From: Acidimicrobiaceae bacterium
GTDB lineage: Bacteria > Actinomycetota > Acidimicrobiia > Acidimicrobiales > UBA8190
Assembly (NCBI GenBank): GCA_003131945.1
Contig: PKWD01000422.1
Location: forward strand, 22,149 to 29,558
Direction: 5' to 3'
Length of the DNA: 7,410 nucleotides
The notes below the pieces were generated by a model. That model was not told the DNA's origin and ran no database searches. It worked only from the letters and a program-made list of their open reading frames with translations. Positions 1-5,964 of the stretch are shown in pieces. Within the stretch, counting starts at the first letter, position 1, and each line of letters starts with the position of its first letter. Both the position numbers and the translations under genes were made by a program.

Positions 1-277
1 GGCGCATGTCGAGGGCCATCCGGGCGGCCCCGGCGATGGTGGCGCCGTCGGCGCCCGTGAGCGCCCCGCGGTGGTGTCCCGAGACCGATTGAGCGAACAC
101 CACCGTTCGTCCGCCCAGGTCGCGCACTCCGCTTCTGACCGTGCCCGGGACGTGGGCCCGCAGCGGCACGGTGGACAGGGCCTCCGACGCCGGAACCGGG
201 ATCTGAACCCGGCGGCCGTCGGCGGGTCCCGGGGCCGGGGCACCGACGTCGGCACCGATGACGGGGGGGCGAGCCAC
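1..277 (-). CDS. Partial N-terminus, possible carboxyl transferase domain protein (acyl-CoA carboxylase type)
   Basis: An open frame of 92 codons runs from a GTG at 277 down to the left edge with no stop. It is divergent from the dehydrogenase gene. Its composition is protein-like in this frame only, while the ATG frame at 287 gives an Arg/Pro-rich shadow. The part near residues 48-92 reads roughly as an SGVRDLGGRTVVFAQSVSG strand followed by GALTGADGATIAGAARMALD. This resembles the N-terminal half of carboxyl transferase domains (biotin-dependent acyl-CoA carboxylases), where a GR.VVVF strand and a G-S/A-L-G-x-x-x-G segment precede a helix of small residues. The family call is inference from a short fragment. 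No Shine-Dalgarno precedes the GTG, but a TACCAT box lies 8 bases upstream, which fits leaderless translation. If the family call is wrong, it is an unrecognised protein. Confidence 0.45.
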   Translation of the reverse strand, partial: MARPPVIGADVGAPAPGPADGRRVQIPVPASEALSTVPLRAHVPGTVRSGVRDLGGRTVVFAQSVSGHHRGALTGADGATIAGAARMALDMR

Positions 278-285
278 TGGACGCC

Positions 286-291
286 ATGGTA
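286..291 (-). promoter_or_regulatory. Candidate -10 box (TACCAT) for leaderless minus-strand transcript
   Basis: On the minus strand TACCAT matches TANNNT and ends 8 bases before the GTG at 277, so a transcript would begin at or next to the start codon. A weak -35-like GGCACA lies 18 bases upstream. There is no Shine-Dalgarno for this GTG, which fits leaderless initiation. Confidence 0.4.
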
Positions 292-333
292 GGGAATGGA
301 GGCGGCCGGTGTGCCACCATCTGTCGCGACGAG

Positions 334-338
334 GGAGG
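334..338 (+). promoter_or_regulatory. Shine-Dalgarno deciding the dehydrogenase start
   Basis: GGAGG inside the purine run at 331-340 lies 5 bases before the ATG at 344. This selects 344 over the in-frame ATG at 296, which has no such site and would add 16 residues with no resemblance to the family N-terminus. Confidence 0.75.
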
Positions 339-343
339 GGATC

Positions 344-1399
344 ATGAGAGCGTGCGTCATGCGGGACCACCAGCTGGTGATCGACGACGTTCCCGACCCC
401 CGTCCCGAGCTCGGCCAGGTCCTCGTCCGGAACCTGGCCTGCGGGATCTGCGGGTCCGATCTCCATTTCCTACGTCACGCCGACCAGATGGCGTCCATGA
501 CCGACGAGTTGCTGCCGTCGATGGGCGAACTCGGTGGCATCGCCGCCATGCAGGTCGACCCTTCGCGCGACATCATCATGGGCCACGAGTTCTGCGGCGA
601 GGTGCTCGAGATGGGTCCCGACACCACGGGACCGCCCCCCGGCGCCCTCGTCGTCTCGGTTCCCATCCTGCTGTCGGCCGCCGGTGTGCACCAGCTGGCC
701 TACAGCAACGACTACCCCGGGGGCTTCGCCCAGTACATGCTCCTCGCCGCACCCCTCATGCTCGAGGTCCCGAATGGTCTCGACGCCCGACAGGCGGCCC
801 TGACCGAGCCCTTGGCCGTGGGCATGCACGCCGTGGCCAAGTCGGGGGCGGCTCCGAGCGACGGTGCTGTGGTGGTGGGATGCGGGCCCGTCGGATTGGC
901 GGTGATCGCCGGTCTGCGCTTGGCCGGTGTGGAGATGATCGTGGCCGCCGACCTCTCCCCCATGCGCCGGGAGCTCGCTCTCACGATGGGGGCGACCGAG
1001 GCGGTCGACCCCCGCCGCGAACCGGCGGTAGAGGCCTGGCGACGACTCGACGGTCGCCGTCCTCTCGTCGCCTTCGAGGCGGTGGGCGTGCCCGGCATGC
1101 TCCAGGGGCTCATACGTGACGTGCCCCCGGGCACCCGGATCACGGTCGTGGGCGTCTGTATGGAGGCCGACCAGGTGGTGCCCTTCTTCGCCATCGCCAA
1201 GGAGCTATCCATCCAGTTCGCACTGGCCTACTCGACTGACGAGTTTGCCGGGGCTCTCCGATCCATCGCCGAAGGCGACGTCGATGTGGCCCCCATGGTC
1301 ACCGGGGCGGTGGCCCTCGACGGGGTGGCCGGCGCCTTCGACGCGTTGGCCCGACCCGATGAACAGGTGAAGATCCTCGTGGAGCCGGCTTCGGCGTGA
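344..1399 (+). CDS. Zinc-type alcohol dehydrogenase-like oxidoreductase (MDR superfamily)
   Basis: A 351-residue medium-chain dehydrogenase, predicted to oxidise or reduce an alcohol/carbonyl substrate in the cytoplasm with NAD(H). An N-terminal GroES-like domain (about 1-150) carries the catalytic zinc motif CGICGSDLH (C36, H41). The GHE motif follows at G80-H81-E82, and the TEPLAV segment (E155) is where the family has its conserved Glu. The Rossmann motif VVGCGPVGLAV is at about 177-187, and D203 ending the second strand favours NAD over NADP. Two oddities stand out. The stretch between GSDLH and GHE is about 40 residues, longer than usual. The structural-zinc loop normally bearing four cysteines is reduced to a Cys-free segment near 107-127. 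The substrate cannot be told. The gene is first in an operon: its TGA overlaps the GTG of the membrane protein gene. The start at 344 is set by GGAGG 5 bases upstream. Confidence 0.88.
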   Translation: MRACVMRDHQLVIDDVPDPRPELGQVLVRNLACGICGSDLHFLRHADQMASMTDELLPSMGELGGIAAMQVDPSRDIIMGHEFCGEVLEMGPDTTGPPPGALVVSVPILLSAAGVHQLAYSNDYPGGFAQYMLLAAPLMLEVPNGLDARQAALTEPLAVGMHAVAKSGAAPSDGAVVVGCGPVGLAVIAGLRLAGVEMIVAADLSPMRRELALTMGATEAVDPRREPAVEAWRRLDGRRPLVAFEAVGVPGMLQGLIRDVPPGTRITVVGVCMEADQVVPFFAIAKELSIQFALAYSTDEFAGALRSIAEGDVDVAPMVTGAVALDGVAGAFDALARPDEQVKILVEPASA

Positions 1400-2463
1400 C
1401 GGCGCGCCCCGGCCGTCGCCGCCCGTTCGGGCGCGCCTGGCCGTGGATCAAATTCATCGCCGGCATCGCCCTGGCCGCGCTGGTGCTGTGGGTGGTGGCC
1501 GGCCGGCGCGGCGAGTTGTCGGGTGCGTCGCACTACCTCGCCCATCTCCGTTGGCAGTGGCTCCTGGTGGCGGCGGTGGTCGAGCTCGGCTCCTACGTCG
1601 CTTTCGCCCTCGTCCAACGTCGTCTTCTGGGGGCCGGCGGCGTGGACATGTCCCTCGGACGTCTCACCGCCGTGACCCTCGCCTCCACCGCCATCGCCAA
1701 CTCGATGCCCGCCGGTCCGCTCGTCTCGGCGGTGTACACCTTCCGCCAGTACCGCCGACGCGGTGCCGACGGGGCCTTGGCCGGTTGGACGCTCGGGGCT
1801 GTGTTCGTGTGCGCCTCGGTGACCCTGGCTGTCGTCGCCGCCGTCGGCGTGGCCATCGCCGGTGCCGAAGGGGCCGGACTCGACCTGATCGGTGTCACGG
1901 TCGGGGTCCTGATCGCCGCCCTGGCCTTGGGGGTCCTGTTCGTTCAGCGCCGCGCCATCGTGTGGCTGGTGACCGGCGCCGTCCAGACGAGCAGGCGCTG
2001 GCTGCACTGGCCGGGGGACGATCTCGATGAGCAGATCGAGAGCATCATCCTCCGCGTGACCACCGTCACGCTGACCGGATCGGGGCTGGCGGCGGTGGCC
2101 GGCTTGGGTTTGGCCAACTGGGTCTTGGACTGTGGCTGCCTGGCCGTGTCCTATGTGGCCCTCGGTGTGGGGGTGCCATGGAAAGGACTCCTCCTCGCCT
2201 ACGGCGCCGGGCAGCTGGCGGCCAATCTGCCCATCACACCGGGCGGGCTGGGCGTGGTGGAGGGCAGTCTCACCATCGCCCTGGTGGCTTTCGGGGGCGT
2301 GGAGACCTCGACGGTGGCGGCCGTGCTCCTTTACCGGATCCTGAGCTTCTGGATCGGACTACCCATCGGCTGGGCCACCGTTGGCGCCATGGCCTGGTCC
2401 GATCGACGCGCCGGGTCCCTGCCGCAGGTCATGATGGACGACAGGGCGGAGGTGACACCGTGA
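1396..2463 (+). CDS. Flippase-like / lysylphosphatidylglycerol synthase TM-region family membrane protein
   Basis: A 355-residue multi-pass inner-membrane protein of the UPF0104/YbhN type, related to the transmembrane half of MprF. A basic N-terminus (residues 1-13) is followed by about eight hydrophobic segments, near 18-36, 53-74, 89-115, 128-157, 163-183, 220-255, 262-300 and 305-335. The diagnostic motif lies at 279-290, read as PITPGGLGVVEG with P282, G283, G284 and E289; the family has a similar PGGLGxxE signature. An upstream N-S-M-P-x-G-P segment near 102-108 is also family-like. There is no C-terminal aminoacyl-transferase domain, so it is not a complete MprF. Members are thought to move or help make lipids or lipid-linked glycans, but the substrate here is unknown. 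The GTG start overlaps the dehydrogenase stop (GTGA) and its own stop overlaps the next GTG, indicating translational coupling. Confidence 0.85.
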   Translation: MTARPGRRRPFGRAWPWIKFIAGIALAALVLWVVAGRRGELSGASHYLAHLRWQWLLVAAVVELGSYVAFALVQRRLLGAGGVDMSLGRLTAVTLASTAIANSMPAGPLVSAVYTFRQYRRRGADGALAGWTLGAVFVCASVTLAVVAAVGVAIAGAEGAGLDLIGVTVGVLIAALALGVLFVQRRAIVWLVTGAVQTSRRWLHWPGDDLDEQIESIILRVTTVTLTGSGLAAVAGLGLANWVLDCGCLAVSYVALGVGVPWKGLLLAYGAGQLAANLPITPGGLGVVEGSLTIALVAFGGVETSTVAAVLLYRILSFWIGLPIGWATVGAMAWSDRRAGSLPQVMMDDRAEVTP

Positions 2464-2927
2464 CATCGCTCCATCGGCCCCGGAGCCGGTGGGTCACGTC
2501 CCTGCGGCGTGGCCTGGCGGCGCTGGCGCTGTGCTCATTTCTGCTGTCGTTGTCGGGATGCACATCGGCGCGCGACACATTGGGGACCAACGCCAGCCCC
2601 TGTTTCGAGGCCCTGGCCATCGCCGCCGATGCGGTGCACGATCGCGGCACCTTCGCCGGGGTCCGACCGGTGTCGTTCTCCTTGATCGGTGCTGATCTGC
2701 GCTTACGCGCCGAGTTGTCGGCCGTCGCCGGCAAGACGGTGCACAACGTCTGCGCCGTGTCGTACCGAGGGGTCTACAAGGTCGGTCAGGTCGAACGTCC
2801 ACTCGGTCCACCACCCGTCGGCAGTGTCGGTCGCTATGCCATCGTCATCGTCTCCGAGCCGCAGAATCGACTACTCGGCACCGTCGTGCGCCTGACCCAG
2901 CCCTTGCGCTTCGGTCATCCTCTGTAG
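2460..2927 (+). CDS. Small putative lipoprotein of unknown function
   Basis: A 155-residue protein starting at the GTG that overlaps the previous stop codon. The N-terminus is a type II signal peptide. Basic residues (R6, R8, R10, R16, R17) are followed by a hydrophobic core (about 19-31) and the lipobox L-S-G-C, with C34 as the predicted lipidated residue. The mature part is about 122 residues, hydrophilic, with two further cysteines (C48, C98) that could form a disulfide outside the membrane. It ends in a strand-rich segment (YAIVIVS, GTVVRLTQPL). I do not recognise the family. Operon position suggests it works with the membrane protein, perhaps as an extracytoplasmic partner; that is inference. 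A longer in-frame ORF begins at 2178 but overlaps the flippase gene deeply and has Arg/Gly-rich shadow composition, so it is not the start. Confidence 0.78.
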   Translation: MTSLHRPRSRWVTSLRRGLAALALCSFLLSLSGCTSARDTLGTNASPCFEALAIAADAVHDRGTFAGVRPVSFSLIGADLRLRAELSAVAGKTVHNVCAVSYRGVYKVGQVERPLGPPPVGSVGRYAIVIVSEPQNRLLGTVVRLTQPLRFGHPL

Positions 2928-2943
2928 CGCGGCGTCCGGCGGA

Positions 2944-3921
2944 CTACGGACCCGGTGCGTCCCCGGGCCGCTCGGAGGGCGGCGGTCCGAGGGCCGTGGC
3001 CGTCCCGTCGGTCTCCGAGCCGAAATTCAGGCGCGGGATGGGGGAGACGCGCCGGGGATGGCGCCGCGGTGGGCGTTTCTCCAGTCTTTCGGCCCGTTCG
3101 AGCTGGCGCTCGACCTCGGCCCAGGTGAGGACAGCGGTGTCGGTGCCCGCCGCGTCCGCCTTCGCCCCGCGGGTGAGGGCCACCCAGGCCACGGTCCACA
3201 GCACGGGCAACGTCGCCACCTTGGCCACCACCCCGGCCAACTGCTGGTCGCCGACGGCGGACAAGCCGATGGCGGCGTGGGCGTGGGCGAAGGCGGGATA
3301 CAGCGGATGGTGGGCGAAGACATAGATGACCGACGGGAAGCCGGGGACGACCGACTGCACGAACAGGTAGGCGGCCAGTCCCACGGGCGAGGGTCGGCTG
3401 GCCCCCGGGATATTGCGCAGCACGGGACCCCAGAGCACGGCCCCGCCGAAAAGGAGCAGGGCGTCCACGGCCAGGCGGACGATCCCCGACGAGGCCTGGG
3501 CGGCCACGGCGGGGGGCAGGAGGGTGCCCACGGCGATGACGGTGAAGGCGACGACGGCGACCACGGGACGGGTCAGGACCTCGAGAGCGCGGTCGACGGG
3601 GGCCGGTCGTGTGAGAGCGGCGATGAACGGTGACGGGAGGGCCATGACGAGCAGGGGAGCGGCCCCGAGGGTCAACAGCAGTCGTTGGACGAGAAGGGCG
3701 GTGAGCGACCAGTGGGCGGCCAGGTCGGCCACCGGCCAGGTGAGGGCCACGACGAGGGCCAGCAGGCCACCGGCGAGATACCACCGCTGGCGGCGCGTCG
3801 GCGATGTCCCGGCTCGTGACGACCGGGTCACCCGGTGGACGGCCACGCCGTAACCGACGCCGACGGCGGCGACACAGAGCCAGGCGAGGAGGTGGAGGTG
3901 GAAGGAGTACGGGCCCGTCAC
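2944..3921 (-). CDS. ctaG: Cytochrome c oxidase assembly factor, CtaG/caa3 type
   Basis: A 325-residue polytopic membrane protein matching the CtaG_caa3 family, which helps assemble the copper centre of caa3-type cytochrome oxidases. Hydrophobic segments lie near 9-28, 48-65, 73-95, 119-141, 147-167, 180-203 and 226-250. The family pattern is seen in D66-LAAH70 followed by VQRLLLTLGAAPLLV (78-92), LWGPVL (163-168), HHPLYP (204-209) and GDQQLAG (224-230). The soluble tail after about 255 is charged (EVERQLERAERLEKR), then Arg/Pro-rich. Oddities: R80 sits where I expect a conserved His (VQH in typical members), and the segment before LWGP lacks the paired histidines of typical homologues. The copper role is therefore uncertain. 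No oxidase subunit gene is in view. The GTG start is supported by GGGAGG 10 bases upstream. The gene is convergent with the lipoprotein gene (16-base gap) and divergent from pafB. Confidence 0.85.
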   Translation of the reverse strand: MTGPYSFHLHLLAWLCVAAVGVGYGVAVHRVTRSSRAGTSPTRRQRWYLAGGLLALVVALTWPVADLAAHWSLTALLVQRLLLTLGAAPLLVMALPSPFIAALTRPAPVDRALEVLTRPVVAVVAFTVIAVGTLLPPAVAAQASSGIVRLAVDALLLFGGAVLWGPVLRNIPGASRPSPVGLAAYLFVQSVVPGFPSVIYVFAHHPLYPAFAHAHAAIGLSAVGDQQLAGVVAKVATLPVLWTVAWVALTRGAKADAAGTDTAVLTWAEVERQLERAERLEKRPPRRHPRRVSPIPRLNFGSETDGTATALGPPPSERPGDAPGP

Positions 3922-3931
3922 CAGGCCGTCG

Positions 3932-3937
3932 CCTCCC
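3932..3937 (-). promoter_or_regulatory. Shine-Dalgarno for ctaG
   Basis: On the minus strand GGGAGG lies 10 bases upstream of the GTG at 3921. It supports that start over the overlapping 361-aa frame starting at 4000, which has shadow composition. No clear -10 box for ctaG was found in the 53-base divergent gap. Confidence 0.5.
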
Positions 3938-3961
3938 GCCGGGGCGCAGGGCCGGGCCGCC

Positions 3962-3967
3962 TACGCT
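3962..3967 (+). promoter_or_regulatory. Candidate -10 box (TACGCT) for leaderless pafB transcript
   Basis: TACGCT fits TANNNT and ends 7 bases before the pafB ATG, so transcription would start at the A of the ATG. There is no Shine-Dalgarno upstream of this ATG. No TTGTCR element stands 8 bases before the box, so the PafBC-type damage promoter (TTGTCR-N8-TANNNT) is not seen here and self-activation by that route is not supported. Confidence 0.55.
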
Positions 3968-3974
3968 GGCGCCG

Positions 3975-4907
3975 ATGGTGGACCGGCTCGAGCGTCTCAC
4001 AGATCTGGTGCTCGTTCTCCTGCGCGACGAACGACCGAAGCCGCTGCGCGAGATCGCCGCCGAGGTTCCCGGTTACCCGGCCGAAGGCGAGGCCCGCCGG
4101 CAGGCCTTCGAGCGCGACAAGCGGACATTGCGCGACGGTGGGGTCGAGGTGACGGCGGTGCCCATCGACGGGCGGGAGCAGGCCGGGTACATCATCCGTC
4201 CCGACGACTTCTATCTTCCCGCCCTGGATCTGGCACCGGACGAACAAGCGGCTCTGAACCTTGCCGTCGCCGGGGTTCACCTGGGCGATCCTAGCGGCCG
4301 CGATGCGCTGTGGCGCCTGGGACTGCCGGCCTCGGCCGGTGTCCGCCCCTTCGCCGATCTGGCCGCTCTGCCCGCTCTGCCCGTGCTCTACGACGCCGTG
4401 CGCCGACGGGCCGCAGTGACCTTTCACTACCGCGGCGACGAGCGTCACGTGGCCCCCGCCCTGCTGCGGTTCCGCGGCGGCTGGTGGTACCTGGTCGGCT
4501 TCGACCTCGACAAAGAGGCGTCGCGGACATTCCGGGTCGACCGCATGGAGGGCTCTGCGACCGTCGGAGAACCGGGCTCGGCCGAGATGCCCGATTCCTT
4601 CGACCCCGCCGCCGCCCTCCCCGAGGAGCCCTGGCGGATGGGGGAGGAGGAGGTCGTCGGCGTCGACGTACTCGTCGACGCCGGTCTGGCCCCGTTGGTG
4701 GTGGCCGAGGTTGGTGAAGCCAAGGTCTGTGACCGGCGCGCCGACGGGGCCGTGGTGGTGCGTCTCGAGGTCACGAACATCGCCGCGCTGCGTTCGTGGG
4801 TCCTCGAGCTGGGTGAGCACGCCGAAGTGCTGGCGCCCGACAGCGTCCGCCGGGCCATGGTGTCGTGGCTCGAAGCCACCGCCGCCGGCGCCCGGGTGGT
4901 CGACTAG
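3975..4907 (+). CDS. pafB: WYL-domain transcriptional regulator, PafB-like
   Basis: A 310-residue DNA-binding regulator. The N-terminal helix-turn-helix (about 2-60) reads VDRLERLTDLVLVLL followed by LREIAAEVPGYP and FERDKRTLRD. That GYP...FERDK pattern is typical of PafB. The WYL domain spans about 135-195 with the signature W171-Y172-L173 and a downstream TFRVDRM; a C-terminal WCX-type domain covers about 220-305. In mycobacteria PafB pairs with PafC and activates the LexA-independent DNA-damage regulon, probably responding to single-stranded DNA through the WYL domains. The ATG at 3975 is chosen because an upstream extension to 3804 is Arg/Gly-rich and antisense to ctaG, and because a -10 box lies 7 bases before it. 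The stop at 4905-4907 directly abuts the pafC ATG. Another WYL-family regulator is the alternative, but the tandem layout favours PafB. Confidence 0.87.
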   Translation: MVDRLERLTDLVLVLLRDERPKPLREIAAEVPGYPAEGEARRQAFERDKRTLRDGGVEVTAVPIDGREQAGYIIRPDDFYLPALDLAPDEQAALNLAVAGVHLGDPSGRDALWRLGLPASAGVRPFADLAALPALPVLYDAVRRRAAVTFHYRGDERHVAPALLRFRGGWWYLVGFDLDKEASRTFRVDRMEGSATVGEPGSAEMPDSFDPAAALPEEPWRMGEEEVVGVDVLVDAGLAPLVVAEVGEAKVCDRRADGAVVVRLEVTNIAALRSWVLELGEHAEVLAPDSVRRAMVSWLEATAAGARVVD

Positions 4908-5894
4908 ATGCCGGCGCGGGCCGACGCCGGCCACCGGCTGCACCGGCTGCTCGCCGTCCTCACCTGTTTGGCCCGCCAGGGACGGGCGCCGGTGGCCGAG
5001 CTGGCCGAGCGCTTCGGCCTCAGCCCCGACGAGCTCATCGCCGACCTGGAGCTCGCCGCCTGCTGTGGCCTGCCCCCCTACACACCGGACCAACTCATGG
5101 AGATCATGGTCGACGAGCAAGAGGTGGTGGCCAACCTGGGCCCCGAGTTGGCCCGTCCCCGACGGCTCACCGCCGCCGAGGGTTTCGCGCTGGCCACGGC
5201 TGCCCGCGCCATCGAAGCGGTGCCCGGAGCCGATCCCGAAGGTTCGTTGGCCCGCGGGCTCGACAAGCTCGAGGCCGTCCTCGGCGACCGGGACCGGCTG
5301 CGGATCGATCTGGGGGAGCCCCCGTACCTGGCCGAGCTGCGCCACGCGGTGGCGACCGGCGCCCAGATCGAGCTCGGCTACTACTCGGTGTCGAGCGACG
5401 AGGAATCGTTGCGGGTCGTCGACCCTCTGAGCGTCGTGGTCATCGACGGTCGCTGGTACATGGGCGGCTACTGCCATCGCGCCGGCGACATGCGCCGCTT
5501 CCGCGTCGACCGGGTCCTCTCGGTCCGACTCACCGGAGAGCAGGTGACACAGGGCGGGCCCGATGCCGGCTCGGGGACGCCGGACGAGCGCAGTGGTGGC
5601 GTGAGCGAGGCGGCGTTCGTCCCCGGGCCCGACGCCGTCGTGGCCCGGGTGGCCGTCGACGACGGGGGGTTGTGGCTGACCGACGCGCTGCCCAATCTGG
5701 GGGTGGACGAGCTTGCCGACGGGCGCACCGTCATCCGCCTGGCTGTGGCCAGCACGGTGTGGTTCGACCGACTCCTGCTCCGTCTCGGTCCGCACGCCGA
5801 AGTCCTCGGACCCCCGGAGCTGGTGGCGTCCGGCCGCCTGGCCGCCGCCCGGCTCCTCGACCGCTACCGGGGGTCGGGCACCGGGAGGTCCTGA
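4908..5894 (+). CDS. pafC: WYL-domain transcriptional regulator, PafC-like
   Basis: A 328-residue partner of PafB. The N-terminal winged HTH (about 8-60) reads RLHRLLAVLTCLARQG and AELAERFGLSPDEL, followed by ADLELAACCGLPPYTPDQL, a CGLPxYTPxxL segment characteristic of PafC. The middle region has the RPRRLTAAEGFAL stretch. The WYL domain (about 140-205) carries W183-Y184-M185, with Met replacing Leu, and then RRFRVDRV. A WCX-like domain follows a Gly/Ser/Asp-rich linker at about 220-236. Start and stop codons touch (TAG then ATG) and no strong Shine-Dalgarno is present, only a GGTGG near 4895, so translation probably depends on reinitiation after pafB. Together they should form the PafBC heterodimer. 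The usual actinobacterial neighbours (pafA, proteasome genes, tatA/tatC) are absent from the window. Confidence 0.87.
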   Translation: MPARADAGHRLHRLLAVLTCLARQGRAPVAELAERFGLSPDELIADLELAACCGLPPYTPDQLMEIMVDEQEVVANLGPELARPRRLTAAEGFALATAARAIEAVPGADPEGSLARGLDKLEAVLGDRDRLRIDLGEPPYLAELRHAVATGAQIELGYYSVSSDEESLRVVDPLSVVVIDGRWYMGGYCHRAGDMRRFRVDRVLSVRLTGEQVTQGGPDAGSGTPDERSGGVSEAAFVPGPDAVVARVAVDDGGLWLTDALPNLGVDELADGRTVIRLAVASTVWFDRLLLRLGPHAEVLGPPELVASGRLAAARLLDRYRGSGTGRS

Positions 5895-5920
5895 GGAGCG
5901 ACCTCGGGACCGGGAGAGGT
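5881..5920 (+). repeat. Overlapping short inverted and direct repeats at the pafC end
   Basis: GAGGTC (5885-5890) can pair with GACCTC (5900-5905) across a 9-base loop that holds the pafC stop. ACCTC (5901-5905) can instead pair with GAGGT (5916-5920). CCGGGAG occurs at 5881-5887 and again at 5910-5916. The two stems share bases and exclude each other. They are short and lie in GC-rich DNA, so chance is possible. The rest of the spacer to about 5964 shows nothing else clear. Confidence 0.3.
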
Positions 5921-5964
5921 TTCGGGCAACGTCGGCGGCAGGTCGCACCCCCATGGTGGCGGCC

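Noticed and set aside
286..1119. 277-codon plus-strand frame inside the dehydrogenase gene
   Set aside because: Arg/Pro-rich shadow of the MDR reading frame.
2178..2459. N-terminal extension of the lipoprotein frame
   Set aside because: It lies inside the flippase gene, has shadow composition, and would bury the signal peptide about 94 residues into the protein.
2934..2951. GTCCG / CGGAC inverted repeat between the convergent lipoprotein and ctaG genes
   Set aside because: Only a 5-bp stem, with either a 1-base loop or an 8-base loop; too weak to call a terminator.
2915..4000. 361-codon minus-strand frame overlapping ctaG
   Set aside because: Arg/Pro-rich in a different frame from the clear CtaG protein.
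3918..5954. 678-codon open frame on the minus strand opposite pafB and pafC
   Set aside because: Its His/Gly/Arg/Gln-rich composition is typical of antisense shadows in GC-rich DNA, and both plus-strand genes match known families throughout.
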